A stretch of 64,000 nt of DNA from Thermotogota bacterium (GCA_029780115.1 JAKOZG010000013.1:18899-82898), one strand, 5' to 3'. Shown: positions 55,312-63,800, counted from the first letter of the stretch. Numbers and translations: made by a program. Notes: generated from the sequence alone by a model not told the origin.

Positions 55312-56469
55312 CTACATCTCCGAAATTTGAATCCACATTTTAACGATAACGTCTAAAATTTCATCTGCTGTTATTAATTTTCCTGTTGTTTTGGTAAGAG
55401 ATTCTACATGCCTGTTAGCCTTATTTAAGCGAGAAATTTCTCTCACATATTGACCTTTATTCATTTCTGGAACTATAATTATCTGCGCATTCTTAAAGAT
55501 CATTTTCAATCTTGAAGTAGGTATTGGCCATATGGTGATAGGTTTAAAGAGTCCAACAGGAATTTTGTCTGATCTGGCTTGTTTAACGGCTCTTAAAGCG
55601 CTTCTTGCAACGCTTCCAAAGGCGATTACTACGATTTGAGCATCTTGAATCATGTATTCATTATATATGGCAATCTCTTCTGCATACAATCTAATCTTAG
55701 AATCAAGATGATCCGTTACTTTCGCAACACGATTTGGATCGCTGGTTGGAAATCCACTTTCATCATGAAACAAACCTGATACATGAAATCTAGTTTTGCC
55801 CATTTCTACCAAAGGATTGACTGTCCGCGAATAATCTAAATCATAGGGTAAAAAAAGCTCTTCTTCATCTAATTCTCTTTCTTTTAACCTTTCAACAATT
55901 TTTGGATTTTCTTTATCGTAGTCAAAGTAAACATTCTCTCTCATATGTGCCAATGTTTCATCTAAAGCTAAAATGACGGGTGTTCTATAAATTTCTGCAT
56001 AATTAAATGCCTCAATTGTATAAGTGTAAACTTCTTCAACTGTTGAAGGATACAAAGCAATAATTTGGTGATCTCCGTGCGTTCCCCAACGCATTTGCAT
56101 AATATCTCCCTGAGATGGATCTGTTGGCGAACCGGTACTTGGACCAGCCCTCATTACATCAACAAAAACACAAGGAACCTCTGCCATTATTGCATAACCA
56201 ATTGCTTCCTGCATCAACGAAAAACCTGGGCCACTTGTGGCAGTCATTGATTTAGTACCTGCAAGTGAAGCACCCATTATTGCGCAAGCACTTGACAATT
56301 CATCCTCCATTTGAATAAAGGTACCACCAACTTTTGGCAATTCTCTAGCCATATATTCGGCTATCTCAGTTGAAGGTGTAATAGGGTATCCAGCAAAAAA
56401 ACGGCAACCGGCTTTTATTGCTGCCATACCAACAGCCTCGTTGCCTTGCAAAAACAGCATTTTACCCAC
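55312..56469 (-). CDS. korA: 2-oxoacid:ferredoxin oxidoreductase, alpha subunit (KorA/VorB type)
   Basis: Subunit of a TPP- and CoA-dependent oxidoreductase that converts a 2-oxoacid (probably 2-oxoglutarate or a branched-chain oxoacid) to the acyl-CoA with reduction of ferredoxin, 385 residues. Family motifs: CRFFAGYPITPSTEIAEYMA, SGPGFSLMQEAIGYA, and GPSTGSPTDPSQGDIMQ. It lies 26 bp after the ferredoxin-type subunit gene. The beta (TPP-binding) and gamma subunit genes that usually follow are not here; a GGDEF gene is next. Confidence 0.88.
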   Translation of the reverse strand: MGKMLFLQGNEAVGMAAIKAGCRFFAGYPITPSTEIAEYMARELPKVGGTFIQMEDELSSACAIMGASLAGTKSMTATSGPGFSLMQEAIGYAIMAEVPCVFVDVMRAGPSTGSPTDPSQGDIMQMRWGTHGDHQIIALYPSTVEEVYTYTIEAFNYAEIYRTPVILALDETLAHMRENVYFDYDKENPKIVERLKERELDEEELFLPYDLDYSRTVNPLVEMGKTRFHVSGLFHDESGFPTSDPNRVAKVTDHLDSKIRLYAEEIAIYNEYMIQDAQIVVIAFGSVARSALRAVKQARSDKIPVGLFKPITIWPIPTSRLKMIFKNAQIIIVPEMNKGQYVREISRLNKANRHVESLTKTTGKLITADEILDVIVKMWIQISEM

Positions 56470-56495
56470 CGAATCACCTCTTTTTAATATAAATG

Positions 56496-56705
56496 TTAAT
56501 CAACCAGTTTTACATCAATTGCAAAATCCGGACACATTCGTTCACATTGTAAACAACCGGTACATTTAAATGGATCAGGAACTTGAGGAATATCAAATTC
56601 CCCCTCAACTATAGCATCAACAGGACAAATCCAAGAACAAATCCCACATCTTTTGCAATAATTGTAATTTATTACTACCTCGAATACTTTCTTGGTTGAT
56701 TGCAC
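56496..56705 (-). CDS. korD: 2-oxoacid:ferredoxin oxidoreductase, 4Fe-4S ferredoxin-type delta subunit
   Basis: A 69-residue 2[4Fe-4S] ferredoxin, electron-transfer subunit for the neighbouring alpha subunit. Two cluster motifs are seen: CKRCGICSWICPVDA and CTGCLQCERMCPDFA. Directly upstream of korA and downstream of oadB, all on the same strand. Confidence 0.9.
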   Translation of the reverse strand: MQSTKKVFEVVINYNYCKRCGICSWICPVDAIVEGEFDIPQVPDPFKCTGCLQCERMCPDFAIDVKLVD

Positions 56706-56720
56706 TTTATTTATCCTCCT

Positions 56721-57857
56721 TTAAAGAATACTTAAGAAAAATCCAGCAACAACCGCCGAACCAATAACTCCAGCAACGTTGGGACCCATTGCATGCATCA
56801 AAATAAAATTCCCCGGATCTGCTTCCTGAGCTAGTCGTTGAGCCACTCTGGCCGAATCAGGAACAGCAGAAACTCCTGCAGCCCCGATCAACGGATTTAT
56901 TTTATCTTTAGAAAACAAATTCATAAATTTTACAAATAAAATACCACTAGCCAAAGAGCTAACAAAAGCAACAGCACCTAAAAGAATTATTTTTAACGTT
57001 CCAAGAGATAAAAAAATGTCCGCAGTTGCAGAAGCACCTACTGAAAGCATGAGTAAAATAGTAACGGTATCACAAATATATCTAGAAGCTGCTTCTGCCA
57101 ATCTACCTGTTAATCCAGATTCTTTAAAAAGGTTCCCGAGCATAAGCATTCCAATTAAAGGCAAAGTTTGAGGAACAATTAAAGCCACTAAAATAGTTGT
57201 TAAAATTGGAAATAAAATCCTCTCTTTTTTTGAAACATTTCTAAGTTTTTTCATTCTGATTTTTCTTTCTCGTTCAGTAGTTAACAGTTTTGAAACAGGG
57301 GGCTGTAAAATCGGGATAAGCGATATATAAGAATAAGCAGCAATAGCAATTACAGATAATAACTCTGGAGAGAATTTTGATGCCAAATATATCGCAGTTG
57401 GTCCATCGGCTCCACCAATTATAGAAATAGATGCAGCAGCATGAAGGTCAAAACCTAATAGGCTTGCTAAAATAAAAGTAATAAAAATACCTACTTGGGC
57501 TGCTGCACCTAAAAGAATTAATCTAGGGTCAGCAATTAAATAAGAAAAATCGGTTAATGCTCCTATACCAAGGAATATAAGGGGAGGATATATTCCTAGT
57601 TCCATACCTTGTTTTATGTACCATAATAATCCACCTGGTTGACCATTTTGAGGTGGCAAAAGAATTCCGGTCAATTCAGGAGGTATATTAGCCATTATCA
57701 TTCCAAATCCTAGAGGAATTAATAGAAGAGGTTCTGCATGCTTTACTATAGCAATATAGATAATACCAAGACCGATGGCTATCATCACTATTTGCGACCA
57801 GTTTATGCTTGCAAAACCACTAGTAGAGAAAAAACTAAAAATCTCATTTAGAGACAT
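56721..57857 (-). CDS. oadB: Sodium ion-translocating decarboxylase beta subunit (OadB/GcdB family)
   Basis: Integral membrane subunit that decarboxylates carboxybiotin and exports Na+, 378 residues, about 10 hydrophobic segments. The key motif GGADGPTAIYLASKF carries the catalytic Asp (about residue 155-160), and AAGVSAVPDSARVAQ is the second signature. ATG start with AGGAGG. The alpha (carboxyltransferase) candidate is far away at 14569-15957; no biotin carrier or gamma subunit gene is visible in this cluster. Confidence 0.92.
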   Translation of the reverse strand: MSLNEIFSFFSTSGFASINWSQIVMIAIGLGIIYIAIVKHAEPLLLIPLGFGMIMANIPPELTGILLPPQNGQPGGLLWYIKQGMELGIYPPLIFLGIGALTDFSYLIADPRLILLGAAAQVGIFITFILASLLGFDLHAAASISIIGGADGPTAIYLASKFSPELLSVIAIAAYSYISLIPILQPPVSKLLTTERERKIRMKKLRNVSKKERILFPILTTILVALIVPQTLPLIGMLMLGNLFKESGLTGRLAEAASRYICDTVTILLMLSVGASATADIFLSLGTLKIILLGAVAFVSSLASGILFVKFMNLFSKDKINPLIGAAGVSAVPDSARVAQRLAQEADPGNFILMHAMGPNVAGVIGSAVVAGFFLSIL

Positions 57858-57904
57858 TAGTCTACCTCCTGAAAAAGATGTTTTTTAAGACTATCTTTCA
57901 CCCT

Positions 57905-59227
57905 TTAATTTTTGATCGATTCTATCATGCTCTTTCCTTTTTTATCAATAACGTCTTTATACCATTTTTTATAATCGTTTAGAAATTTATCCTCAGAAAT
58001 TTCATAAACTTCTTTCAAATCTTTTTCCATATCAATTTCATCAAATATCTCAGAAAATAAATTTTTCTTAAGCTTAATCTGATCTATTCCATATGCATTA
58101 ATTAAATCTAATAAAATGTCTTTCTCAAACTCTTTCTTGCTCTTCAAATCATTAAATAAAACCGATATTTCATTTATTAGATTTTTTACTCCTTTTAAAT
58201 ATTTCCTTTTAGCATCTTCACTCAAAGTATCATCAAACATAATTCGATCCATAAAATTCATGAATTCTTCCTCTAATTGTAAGAAGACCTCAAAATAATC
58301 ATCGGAGTTGGAGTCATCTTCAGAGTAAAATTCATTAGAATAAAATTCAATAGATTCATTTATGTTTTCTCTTATTTCATCTTCAAGATCTTCAATATTC
58401 TTTACAGTAAAATCTAAACTAAAATCAAATTCATCTGAAAAATAAAAATCATCTTCATGTAAAAAGGTGTAACAATAACTTGCATAAATTTCTAAATCTT
58501 CCAAAGCAGGTATACTCGGAACGATTTCGTTTAGAGAAATATCATACAGTGAAAAAAAATCATCAGTGATTCCTAAAATGTCCTCGTAATTAACTATTTC
58601 AAGTTTTTCAAGAATTTTGTGATAATAAGGAGATGAACTTTGCGTAATAGAAGGAAGTATAGCAACACGAAAATTATTTGTTTCATTCAATAAATTTCTA
58701 TAAAAGTTTCTTATCCCTTTTTCATCAGTGTGTATGCTTAAATCAAAAAAATTCCCATAAGTACCTGTAGAGAAAACCAAATGATGATCAATGATTCCTT
58801 TTTCTAATTTCTTTAAATAAACAAAAACGACTTTATTGTATTCATTTAAAGTTTGTACTAAAAATTCCTCAGTAATTATTTCTACGGTTCTATTTTCTTG
58901 TTCAGTCGATAATAAAGATACTATGCTTTTTTTGTCAGACTCAAAAAAGGCATTAATTCTTAAAATTGTCAAAATAAGCGGAATATATTCTATATCAATT
59001 TTTAATGCTTGCAACTTCGTATCTTCATTTTCATCCTCATCATCAAGATTAAATTCATTGTTAAACCATCTATAATTTCCAAATCTTCCATCAACCTCAT
59101 ATATATATTTTTCAAACAGTTCCGGACCTTTTTCGTTTTTTATTGAATTATCATCAACATATATTTTTTTTATCCAAGAAGGTCTCAATTTCATAAAATC
59201 TCCATAAATCCCTTTTAATATAATCAT
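57905..59227 (-). CDS. Acidic hypothetical protein (440 aa)
   Basis: Not recognised. A soluble-looking protein without signal peptide or membrane helix, strongly acidic (long Asp/Glu-rich runs, for example around residues 55-65 and 270-310), with a Lys-rich C-terminus. The ATG at 59225-59227 follows AGAGGTG 7 bp upstream. It precedes oadB by 47 bp and may lead that operon. Confidence 0.7.
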   Translation of the reverse strand: MIILKGIYGDFMKLRPSWIKKIYVDDNSIKNEKGPELFEKYIYEVDGRFGNYRWFNNEFNLDDEDENEDTKLQALKIDIEYIPLILTILRINAFFESDKKSIVSLLSTEQENRTVEIITEEFLVQTLNEYNKVVFVYLKKLEKGIIDHHLVFSTGTYGNFFDLSIHTDEKGIRNFYRNLLNETNNFRVAILPSITQSSSPYYHKILEKLEIVNYEDILGITDDFFSLYDISLNEIVPSIPALEDLEIYASYCYTFLHEDDFYFSDEFDFSLDFTVKNIEDLEDEIRENINESIEFYSNEFYSEDDSNSDDYFEVFLQLEEEFMNFMDRIMFDDTLSEDAKRKYLKGVKNLINEISVLFNDLKSKKEFEKDILLDLINAYGIDQIKLKKNLFSEIFDEIDMEKDLKEVYEISEDKFLNDYKKWYKDVIDKKGKSMIESIKN

Positions 59228-59274
59228 GCTAACACCTCTTTTATATCAGACATTACAAATTATTTTGCGAACCT

Positions 59275-60195
59275 TTAAATTTCATACTTATACAACTTAA
59301 AATGGTAACCAATAAATAAGAATAATACTATTACTATTATAACACCTACAACTTGAAAATCCCAAGCAATTAAGCCTATAATTCCAAAAATAAACGAAAT
59401 TATATATGTAACAAAAGAAACCAATATGGGAGATATGTTATACTTTCTACGAATTTTATTATAGATATGTTCTTTATCGCCCAAAAAAGGTGATGTTTTG
59501 TTTAACAGTCTTCTCAACACTGCATAAAACAAATCTACAAAGTAAAAGCCGGTAATAATAAAGGATATAAAATAGCCATCTCTACCAAACTTTCCAGAAA
59601 GAAATAAGAATGAGTAAAATAGCATGAATCCCAAAAAATAAGAACCAGCATCACCAAGAAAAATCTTTGCAGGATAAAAATTATACAACAAAAAACCTAT
59701 TATTGCAGCTACAAAAATTAATAGATCATAGTTTTTTAAGATTACAGCAAAAAAAATCAAACTAATTATTACAGTACCAGCACAGACTCCATCCATTCCA
59801 TCAACCATGTTTACCCCATTGATCAAAGCCGTTCCTGTTATAACAAGGAGGATAAAATGGAATGGATTTTTTATTTCACCTACCATATACACAGACATAG
59901 AAACAACTATAAATTCAGCAAGCAAACGCAAAAGAGGGGATATGTCTTTTATATCGTCATATAAACCAATAAAGGTTAAAATAGAAGCAGGTAAAATAAA
60001 GCTTAAATCAAAAATATAAAAAGGCAATATGGATAAAAATATTGCGATTCCGCCCAAATACGGTGTCGGATCTTTATGTGATTTTAATTTATTATCTGGT
60101 TGATCAACTATATTATATTTTTTAGCTATTCTTATCATCACCGGCGTGAAGATGACTGATAACAAAAAAGCTGACAGAATTTTAACAAAACTCAT
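59275..60195 (-). CDS. TagO/WecA-like undecaprenyl-phosphate sugar-1-phosphate transferase
   Basis: Polyprenyl-phosphate N-acetylhexosamine-1-phosphate transferase, 306 residues, about ten membrane helices. Family motifs: VDQPDNKLKSHKDPTPYLGG, NGVNMVDGMDGVCAGT (catalytic Asp pair), KIFLGDAGSYFLGF, and GDKEHIYNKI (C-terminal HIxR-like His region). It would start lipid-linked wall or outer glycan synthesis, possibly related to the csaB modification. The ATG follows GAGAGGAAG. MraY is less likely because the peptidoglycan-specific regions are absent. Confidence 0.9.
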   Translation of the reverse strand: MSFVKILSAFLLSVIFTPVMIRIAKKYNIVDQPDNKLKSHKDPTPYLGGIAIFLSILPFYIFDLSFILPASILTFIGLYDDIKDISPLLRLLAEFIVVSMSVYMVGEIKNPFHFILLVITGTALINGVNMVDGMDGVCAGTVIISLIFFAVILKNYDLLIFVAAIIGFLLYNFYPAKIFLGDAGSYFLGFMLFYSFLFLSGKFGRDGYFISFIITGFYFVDLFYAVLRRLLNKTSPFLGDKEHIYNKIRRKYNISPILVSFVTYIISFIFGIIGLIAWDFQVVGVIIVIVLFLFIGYHFKLYKYEI

Positions 60196-60379
60196 AAATC
60201 TTCCTCTCTAAAAATTAGAATTAGAATTTAAGCTATTTTTTCTCTTAACAAATACAACGCAAACTAGAACTCTTCATTACATTTTCTCAAAATAATTTAG
60301 CTACCATAAGAATTATCATTACCAACTAATCAATATTATATAACAGTATTTCATTAAATTTATTTACAAATTTATTTAC

Positions 60380-60408
60380 AAAATAAAAAACCCCTTATTA
60401 AGAGGGGT
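60380..60408 (-). terminator. Terminator after purH
   Basis: On the minus strand ACCCCT/AGGGGT form a stem with a 7-nt loop, followed by TTTTTATTT. It lies about 20 bp past the purH-like stop. Confidence 0.8.
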
Positions 60409-60427
60409 ATTTTTCGTGTTTTTTATT

Positions 60428-61906
60428 TCAATAACGATGATATCTTCTAGAAGTAGTTATAATTTCAACATTATTGTTTTTCAATTCGTTTAAAAACTTT
60501 CCATAAGCTGGTAAATGTGGAGGTATTATAACTTTTTCAATTTTCCATTCTTGAAGCATATTTACTATCTCTTCAGAATTTATTGAAGAATCAAAGATTA
60601 TTGTTCCGCGAGAAGGTTCCTCTTCAAATTGCTTCAAAATATTATTAAGTATGTTTAATGCGATCTTTCTATCAACACAAGCTTGATTACCAGAATATAT
60701 TTTATTATCTTTTATATAAACTACGGTGTCTGATCTATGAATTTTTGCAACTTCAAAGGCGATTTTTTCAACATCGGTAAAAGCTTCTGTATCTACGGTT
60801 AGATTTATTGATTTTTGCTTAACCACCAAATCATCCTCTATGACATATTCTTCATCTCTTCCCAAACTCTTTTTATATATCTTCAAAACCATGGGTTTGT
60901 ATGATAAAAAACGCTCTTTTTCATTAAAACTACGAGAGGTTAATAAACAATCATGTCTTGAATCTTTTAATTCTTCTAAAAGATTTTCATCATCAGAGTA
61001 GATTACTCCGCCATTCCAATCTTTAACGAGTTTAACAAATTGTTTTTTTTCATTTTCATCAGGATCAACTAACCCATGAACAAAAATACCTTTTTTAGAA
61101 AAACCAATAAAATTTGATTCTGTAAGGCTTACCAAAGAGAAAAGTAGTTTTATATCTTTCAATATTCTTAAAGTAGGTTTTTTGTACGGAGTAATATTTT
61201 CTAAATGATCTATAAAACTGTCTTCACCAAGAAATTTAAGTAACATTGCCTCTTGTAAAGGATTGGCTCCAAATCTTAACTCTCCTAATATTTCAAAAAA
61301 TTCATGGTCAAATTTTTCAGACGCAAATAATTCAGAAAAAACCTTATGAATAGTGGCGTCATATTTAGAAGTTGAAAAAAATACTTTCAAAGCTAATTTT
61401 CTTCTCAATTGCAAAGGAACATCTCCACATTCTTCTAAATTCTCTAGGACAGTGTCATAATCTTTAGGGTCAACTAAAGGAACAACATCTCTATAATTTT
61501 TTGCTGCAGCTCTAACTAAAGTGAACCCACCAATATCAACAAAATTTAGAAGAGTTTCTTCGTTTCTAGTTGATTGAACAATTTCTTCGAAAGAAGGAAA
61601 GTTAACGATTACCATATCAATTTTTTTTATGTTATACTCCATCAAATCTTTTATATGGTTCTTATCTGTGGATTTGGCAAGAATTCCTCCTAATAACTTG
61701 GGATCTATACTTTTTATCCTTCCTCCTAATATTTCAGGAAACCCTATAAAATCAGACATTTTAATTGTTTTAATACCTTTTTGTTCTAAAAAGGATGAAG
61801 TCCCTTGTGTACATATAATTTCAACATCATTATCAAACAAAAATCTTGCTATGTTTTCTATTTTACTCTTATCATAAACAGAAATTATGGCCCTTTCTAT
61901 GTTCAT
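60428..61906 (-). CDS. purH: Divergent PurH-like protein (AICAR transformylase / IMP cyclohydrolase family)
   Basis: 492 residues with recognisable PurH architecture. The N-terminal MGS-like IMP cyclohydrolase domain (about 1-195) keeps ERAIISVYDKSKIE, FPEILGGRIKSIDPKLLGG and VDIGGFTLVRAAAKNYRDV. The C-terminal transformylase part keeps GELRFGANPLQEA and SGNQACVDRKIAL, but where PurH normally has the catalytic K-H...NPCG segment this protein has LTESNFIGFSKKG, and the SDAFFPF region and RHFRH end are replaced. The transformylase activity may be lost or altered. The ATG at 61904-61906 follows GGAGG. Confidence 0.8.
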   Translation of the reverse strand: MNIERAIISVYDKSKIENIARFLFDNDVEIICTQGTSSFLEQKGIKTIKMSDFIGFPEILGGRIKSIDPKLLGGILAKSTDKNHIKDLMEYNIKKIDMVIVNFPSFEEIVQSTRNEETLLNFVDIGGFTLVRAAAKNYRDVVPLVDPKDYDTVLENLEECGDVPLQLRRKLALKVFFSTSKYDATIHKVFSELFASEKFDHEFFEILGELRFGANPLQEAMLLKFLGEDSFIDHLENITPYKKPTLRILKDIKLLFSLVSLTESNFIGFSKKGIFVHGLVDPDENEKKQFVKLVKDWNGGVIYSDDENLLEELKDSRHDCLLTSRSFNEKERFLSYKPMVLKIYKKSLGRDEEYVIEDDLVVKQKSINLTVDTEAFTDVEKIAFEVAKIHRSDTVVYIKDNKIYSGNQACVDRKIALNILNNILKQFEEEPSRGTIIFDSSINSEEIVNMLQEWKIEKVIIPPHLPAYGKFLNELKNNNVEIITTSRRYHRY

Positions 61907-62177
61907 TTAATAATTCCTCCATAAATATATATTAAATACTCACTTTAGAAATTCTAAAACTTAAGTATTATCAATATTTTAGTTTTAAATTTTTTATAAA
62001 ATACCTCCATAACTCTAATCCTTACTAACTATGAATTATTTTAATCCGCTCAGTGTAGCGAAGGAGAGGGAAGAGGGCTCCGCCCTGTACCCGTTATAAA
62101 TTCAAAAGCTTATTTTTAAAAATCTCCATTTCTAAAGTCTCTATATAAATTAATACTTATTTAATTTCATATAATTC
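61907..62177. other. Intergenic region with GC-hairpin repeat element
   Basis: About 270 bp. The core AGAGGGCTCCGCCCTGTACCC (62074-62094) is a single copy related to the 88-bp repeat at 52638-52868. No gene is visible. Confidence 0.5.
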
Positions 62178-63137
62178 TTAAATTGAAAATTTCCCCGGTA
62201 TCTTTGCAAACAGTCTGGTTTTTTCAATATGTTCCAATCCCAATATATAGCGCGTAAATCTTTCTATGCCAATTCCACAACCAGCTGAGGGTTGTAAATA
62301 ACCTTTTTTCGCTATTTTTAAGTAATCGTCATAATTCTCTAAATTGTTTCCTTTTAATTTAATTCTTTTCACAATCTGCTCATACTCGTATTCGCGCTCA
62401 CCACCAGATATACTTTCGCCAAATCCTTCAGGATATATTAAATCAAAATCCAAAAGTGTGTCTGGTTCAAAAGGATTTTGCTTATCGTAAAATTCTCTTT
62501 CTTCGATAGGCATATCAATCAGCCATACAGGCTCTGTTGCCTTTTCAGATAGTATTCTTTCGTAATCATCACCATAAATCTTTTTCGCTTCCTTAACGGA
62601 AATCTTAGAAAATGGTTTATTAGGAATTTTAAGTGTAGGATGATATTTTCTTATCAAATTTGGATAGGTCTGAATTATATTTTTAATCACGTAGATTATT
62701 AAATCTTCCATTAAATCCATTATATCATTTCTTTTTGCATTTTTTACTTCTAAATCCAGCTGCACAAAATCAATTAAATGCCTACCAGATTGCGCCTTTT
62801 CTTCTCTTTCTAATCTCAAATTAGGAGAAAATGAAAATATCTTGTCATGGACTAAAATACCTACTTGTTTTTGGACTATCATCGACTTAGTAATATAATA
62901 TTTGTACCCATAGTAATCAATTTGTGCTTCAAAAACATCTTTATTCAAAGGATCGGTTATAGTAGATACAATTACAGGTAGATACTCAATGAACCCTTTG
63001 TCATGAAGAAAGTTCCTAGATAAGCCAAGAATATCAGATTGAATAATAAGAGCGTCTCTGTAAGATTCATCTTTCAAATATTTCTCAACTAATTCAACTG
63101 AATCAACTTTTCTTTCTTCTTTTTTTACTATCTCCAT
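62178..63137 (-). CDS. AsnRS-related asparagine synthetase (archaeal AS-AR type)
   Basis: A class II aminoacyl-tRNA synthetase paralog, 319 residues, with the AsnRS/AspRS catalytic core but no N-terminal OB-fold anticodon-binding domain. Motif 2 region: FSFSPNLRLEREEKAQSGRH; motif 3: GCGIGIERFTRYILG; the ESISGGEREYEYEQIV stretch is also AsnRS-like. This architecture matches the archaeal asparagine synthetase first described in Pyrococcus abyssi, which makes Asn from Asp, ATP and ammonia. It is not homologous in sequence to E. coli AsnA. The upstream attenuator with six Asn codons supports this role. The ATG at 63135-63137 follows GGAGGG. Confidence 0.82.
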   Translation of the reverse strand: MEIVKKEERKVDSVELVEKYLKDESYRDALIIQSDILGLSRNFLHDKGFIEYLPVIVSTITDPLNKDVFEAQIDYYGYKYYITKSMIVQKQVGILVHDKIFSFSPNLRLEREEKAQSGRHLIDFVQLDLEVKNAKRNDIMDLMEDLIIYVIKNIIQTYPNLIRKYHPTLKIPNKPFSKISVKEAKKIYGDDYERILSEKATEPVWLIDMPIEEREFYDKQNPFEPDTLLDFDLIYPEGFGESISGGEREYEYEQIVKRIKLKGNNLENYDDYLKIAKKGYLQPSAGCGIGIERFTRYILGLEHIEKTRLFAKIPGKFSI

Positions 63138-63283
63138 AATGTTTTCCCTCCATTAGTTTTTGATAATGAGATATTATGGAACAATTAAATATTCTGATTT
63201 AACACCTAGGATGTGAATAGAACTCTCACCTTTAACATGTTTAAATTCAAAATCCGTTCCCTATAGAACTCAATTTTCAACCA

Positions 63284-63325
63284 CAAAAGAAAAGCCGGCG
63301 CTGATTTTTTGGTTTCAGCGCCGGC
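63284..63325 (-). terminator. Attenuator terminator of the asparagine synthetase leader
   Basis: On the minus strand GCCGGCGCTGA (63325-63315) and TCAGCGCCGGC (63304-63294) form a perfect 11-bp GC-rich stem with a 10-nt loop, followed by TTTTCTTTT. It lies between the leader peptide stop and the synthetase start, about 150 bp before the latter. Confidence 0.92.
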
Positions 63326-63378
63326 AATTTTTATATAACAATACTACAGCGTTAATTGCCGACGCTGTGCATTGTTAT
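63319..63378 (-). promoter_or_regulatory. Protector and antiterminator pairings of the Asn attenuator
   Basis: Protector: ATAACAAT (63378-63371) with ATTGTTAT (63342-63335), extended by ACAGCGT (63368-63362) with ACGCTGT (63352-63346). Antiterminator: CGTCGGCAATT (63364-63354) with AATTGCCGGCG (63329-63319), 11 bp with one G-U. The two are mutually exclusive, and the antiterminator also blocks the terminator stem. The protector 5' strand lies within the Asn codon run. Confidence 0.88.
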
Positions 63379-63445
63379 TATTATTATTTAATACTGCTAC
63401 AAGCTGATTATACAGGGAAATCTCAAATAAAAAAGTCTTTAACAT
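63344..63445 (-). CDS. Leader peptide with six consecutive Asn codons (33 aa)
   Basis: ATG at 63445-63443 with AAGGTGA five bases upstream; 33 codons, stop TAG at 63346-63344. The peptide begins MLKTFLFEISLYNQLVAVL, continues with six Asn codons in a row (63388-63371) and ends AQRRQLTL. A further Asn is at position 13. Translation would sense charged tRNA-Asn: stalling in the Asn run masks the protector strand and allows the antiterminator; completing translation to the stop lets the terminator form. This is a textbook attenuation layout, and the regulated gene is the asparagine synthetase at 62178-63137. Confidence 0.92.
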   Translation of the reverse strand: MLKTFLFEISLYNQLVAVLNNNNNNAQRRQLTL

Positions 63446-63474
63446 TCTAATCACCTTTTTATTAAACTAAAAAA

Positions 63475-63503
63475 ATTCTATCACAAAGAAATTAAAAAGT
63501 CAA
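63475..63503 (-). promoter_or_regulatory. Promoter of the Asn leader and asparagine synthetase
   Basis: On the minus strand TTGACT (63503-63498) and TAGAAT (63480-63475) with an exact 17-bp spacer. Transcription would start near 63468, about 23 bp before the leader ATG. Confidence 0.8.
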
Positions 63504-63512
63504 GCTATGTTT

Positions 63513-63725
63513 TCACAAAAGAAAAATTATTAATCTATAAATTAATATCGCCGCTAAAAGGATTAGAGTAATAGGCAAAGCAATTGTAACAAAGCCAAAA
63601 AAGATTAAAAATGCAAGAACGATCCCAATAATTATCACTATAACTCTCCAAATAACTGGGAAAAAGAGAAAAGATAATATAACTATAAAAACTATTCCTA
63701 ACAAAGCTAGTATATTTTTTAACAT
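63513..63725 (-). CDS. Small hydrophobic membrane protein (70 aa), unknown
   Basis: Almost entirely hydrophobic, with two to three membrane helices (about 4-20, 25-48, 50-70), rich in Ile, Leu, Val and Phe. The ATG at 63723-63725 follows GGAGG, which supports it as a real gene. No function can be assigned. Confidence 0.65.
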   Translation of the reverse strand: MLKNILALLGIVFIVILSFLFFPVIWRVIVIIIGIVLAFLIFFGFVTIALPITLILLAAILIYRLIIFLL

Positions 63726-63800
63726 CTTAATTCCTCCATTTATAAAAATTTATATTGTTTATTATAACATAATTTTTATTAAAAAATACTTAAATTCAAA

